DNA from: Methanosaeta sp. PtaU1.Bin112
GTDB taxonomy: Archaea > Halobacteriota > Methanosarcinia > Methanotrichales > Methanotrichaceae
NCBI GenBank assembly: GCA_002067705.1
Contig: MVRL01000090.1
Location: 25,435-89,434, forward strand
DNA: 64,000 nt
Direction of reading: 5' to 3'
Shown here: one piece after another, positions 62,324 to 64,000 of the stretch
How positions within the stretch are numbered: position 1 is the stretch's first letter
How the letters are laid out: each line of letters opens with the position of its first letter
Position numbers and translations under genes: made by a program
The notes under the pieces: generated by a model
The model's input: only the letters and a program-made list of their open reading frames with translations
The model's database searches: none
Told to the model about the DNA's origin: nothing

Positions 62324-62450
62324 TCTCTGAAAAATCAGGCACTCTCTTCCTCTTTTTGGCCATTTTTTCGAGCAAGAACTCGGCGAAGTCCTTGACCTCT
62401 TTCTGGATATCGGGAGGAAGCTGTTCGACAAACTGGGCAATAGTGGTCAT
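62289..62450 (-). pseudogene. Antitoxin remnant (DUF2281-like, VapB position)
   Basis: The N-terminal 41 residues match DUF2281-type antitoxins: TTIAQFVEQLPPDIQKEVKD, then FAEFLLEKMAKKRKRVPDFS. From about 62327 the frame continues into the body of the toxin in another frame (ERQARYIRSLCD), so the end of the antitoxin and the beginning of the toxin were lost in one deletion. The antitoxin body might still be made with a changed tail. Confidence 0.65.
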
Positions 62451-62592
62451 GATCTGATATTTAGCCATCTTGCTTTTTAAGCGTTCTTTTTTCTTTACAT
62501 CCACGATCAAAAAGCTAATCCGCGTGAAGTCCAATGCTTTCACATGCCAGAGGATTTAAGGTGCTTGGAAAAGACTTACGGGAGAAGACCAG

Positions 62593-64000
62593 TTGAGCGA
62601 AGTGACAGAGATTTCCGGACCGGCCAGGCAAGAGAGGCAGGCAGCTGAAGACATCACCAGAGGAGTATCCCTGCTCATCGGAGAGCCGAAGAAGGCGGTT
62701 CTCAAGCTCTCATGCCCCATGATCGTCGCCCTGATGATTCAGGCGGCCTACAGTCTGGTCAATGCCGTATGGGTGGCCGGCCTCGGCCCGACTGCGCTCG
62801 CAGCAGTGGGATTTGTAAGTCCCATCTTCATGGTGGTGATAGGAATCTCCAATGGTCTGGGAGCCGGTGTCTCATCCGCCATCTCCCGCCGGATCGGAGC
62901 CGGGGACAGGGCCGGGGCGGACGCCGCAGCCGCCCAGGCAATCGTCCTGGCAATTGTGTTGTCTGCGCTCCTGACCGTCTGCCTGCTCAGCCTGGCCGGG
63001 CCGATTCTCAAAGCCATGGGAGCAGGTTCAACTCTGGGCCTGGCTCTGGAATACGGAAATATCGTCTTTGCGGGAAGCATCCTGGCGGTCTTCTCTGCCA
63101 TGGCCTTTGCTATCTTAAGAGGCGAGGGAGACACAAAGCGCACCATGTACGCCATGGCAGCCGGCTCCCTGGTTAACGCCGTTCTCGATCCAGTCCTGAT
63201 CTATTGGGCGGGCCTCGGGGTGGCAGGAGCGGCGTGGGGCACGGTCTTCTCCATGTTCCTCGTCTCGCTGGTGCAGCTTTACTGGATGTTCATCAAAAAG
63301 GATACCTACGTCTCCTTCTCCAGAAGAGGCTTGCACCTGTGCAGGAGCATAATGGCGGACATACTCAAGGTGGGCATACCTGCCAGCATCGAGTTTCTCT
63401 TTTACTCCATAGATGCCGTGATTATCAATGCCATGCTGGTCCGGGTATCCGGGACCGATGCCGTGGCGGTCTACACTGCCGGATGGCGGGTGATATTTGT
63501 GGCGCTGGTGCCGCTGATCGCCATCGCCACTGCGGAGATATCGGTTGCCGGGGCAGCCTTCGGCGCGAGAAGATATAAGAGCCTCTCGGTAATTCACAGC
63601 TATTCCACAAAACTGGGACTGGGCATTGGATTGGCCACTGCCCTCGTCACCGGCATCTTTGCCCCGCAGATCACTGCGCTCTTTACCTTCAGCGCCGATA
63701 GCGCCCACCTCACCCCGTCACTGGTGGCGTTCATGCATGCCATGTGCCTCTTCTATCCCTTCGTCTCGCCGGGAATAATGTCCGCCAGCCTCTTTCAGGG
63801 AGCGGGAAAGGGGCTTACCTCGCTGCTACTCAATTTGCTGAGGGATGTGATCCTGGTAACCATGATGGCCTTTTTGTTGGGGATGGTCCTGGGGCTGGGA
63901 GAGCATGGCATCTGGTGGGGCATAGTCTTCGGCAACATCAGCGGGAGCCTTGTTAGCTACCTGTGGGCGAAGCTGTACATATCGAGGCTGATCAGGGATA
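62593..64000 (+). CDS. MATE-family efflux transporter (3' end outside the window)
   Basis: A protein of at least 469 residues, open to the last base. TTG 62593 is the start, with GGAG eight bases upstream. It has the MATE plan: EPKKAVLKLSCPMIVALMIQ, GLGPTALAAVGFVSPIFMV, GAGVSSAISRRIGAGDRAGA, LRGEGDTKRTMYAM, a second half with VGIPASIEFLFYSIDAVI and FGARRYKSLSVIHSYS, and helices continuing to SYLWAKLYISRLIRD. It exports cationic drugs or metabolites by Na+ or H+ antiport. Length is nearly that of the family, so few residues should be missing. Confidence 0.92.
   Translation, partial: MSEVTEISGPARQERQAAEDITRGVSLLIGEPKKAVLKLSCPMIVALMIQAAYSLVNAVWVAGLGPTALAAVGFVSPIFMVVIGISNGLGAGVSSAISRRIGAGDRAGADAAAAQAIVLAIVLSALLTVCLLSLAGPILKAMGAGSTLGLALEYGNIVFAGSILAVFSAMAFAILRGEGDTKRTMYAMAAGSLVNAVLDPVLIYWAGLGVAGAAWGTVFSMFLVSLVQLYWMFIKKDTYVSFSRRGLHLCRSIMADILKVGIPASIEFLFYSIDAVIINAMLVRVSGTDAVAVYTAGWRVIFVALVPLIAIATAEISVAGAAFGARRYKSLSVIHSYSTKLGLGIGLATALVTGIFAPQITALFTFSADSAHLTPSLVAFMHAMCLFYPFVSPGIMSASLFQGAGKGLTSLLLNLLRDVILVTMMAFLLGMVLGLGEHGIWWGIVFGNISGSLVSYLWAKLYISRLIRD

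Overview
The window reads as a chromosomal segment of a methanogenic archaeon, most likely a Methanosarcinales member close to Methanothrix (Methanosaeta). The class-level call rests on a beta-RFAP-synthase-like GHMP protein (methanopterin pathway), an iron-sulfur flavoprotein of the Isf type, an Ogg2-type glycosylase, a Thg1-family enzyme, a long archaeal FKBP, an aspartate carbamoyltransferase regulatory chain, TATA-like boxes, strong GGAG/GGTG ribosome binding sites and many TTG/GTG starts. The genus is an inference.

Layout. Bases 1-13485 (minus strand) hold one tightly packed operon for an extracellular contractile injection system (eCIS, related to Afp/PVC and phage tails). In transcription order it encodes sheath, inner tube, a CxxC baseplate protein, a disordered linker protein, a DUF4255 cap protein, an AAA+ ATPase, a small protein, two DUF4157-bearing putative cargo proteins, a tube adaptor, a LysM protein, a gpD-like hub, a gpV/gp5-like spike and the first 34 codons of a PAAR-like tip that runs off the left edge. 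Remaining baseplate wedge, fibre and tape-measure genes should lie outside the window. A third DUF4157 protein sits alone at 48753-49877, beside a pentapeptide-repeat membrane protein.

A very AT-rich, gene-poor stretch (about 14451-15844) separates the eCIS from housekeeping genes: a GlcD/GlcF-type 2-hydroxyacid (probably D-lactate) dehydrogenase pair, a GNAT acetyltransferase, an FAH-family hydrolase, pyrK-pyrD, a tandem universal stress protein and an ArsA-like ATPase. From 24 to 31.7 kb come small secreted proteins (tandem paralogs, a PF03640-type protein, a Tyr-rich protein), a PAPS-reductase-like protein with ferredoxin domains, a polyprenol/dolichol-kinase-like membrane protein and a double nitroreductase (SagB-like). 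Next are an FKBP isomerase, pyrI and pyrB; pyrB is broken by a small deletion. Then follow a SABATH-like methyltransferase, an NTN-hydrolase-type secreted protein, a Bcr/CflA exporter with an Isf flavoprotein, and a PRC-barrel/Thg1 pair.

From 41 to 48 kb lie a dCache-HAMP-PP2C sensor with altered metal ligands, a flippase-like membrane protein with a GT4 glycosyltransferase, secreted proteins sharing an LWxWGGxPxGF motif, rubrerythrin, a CxxC cluster protein and a UDP-sugar epimerase. The right end has a DUF2148 protein, the RFAP-synthase-like protein, FeoB, a Cys-rich repeat surface protein, a ketopantoate-reductase homolog, Ogg2, UvrB, a collapsed vapBC remnant and a MATE exporter cut by the window end.

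The outstanding items are the archaeal eCIS with its cargo-like DUF4157 proteins, the helical insertion in its sheath, the disrupted pyrB, the competing hairpins before the Tyr-rich gene, and the family of small secreted proteins.
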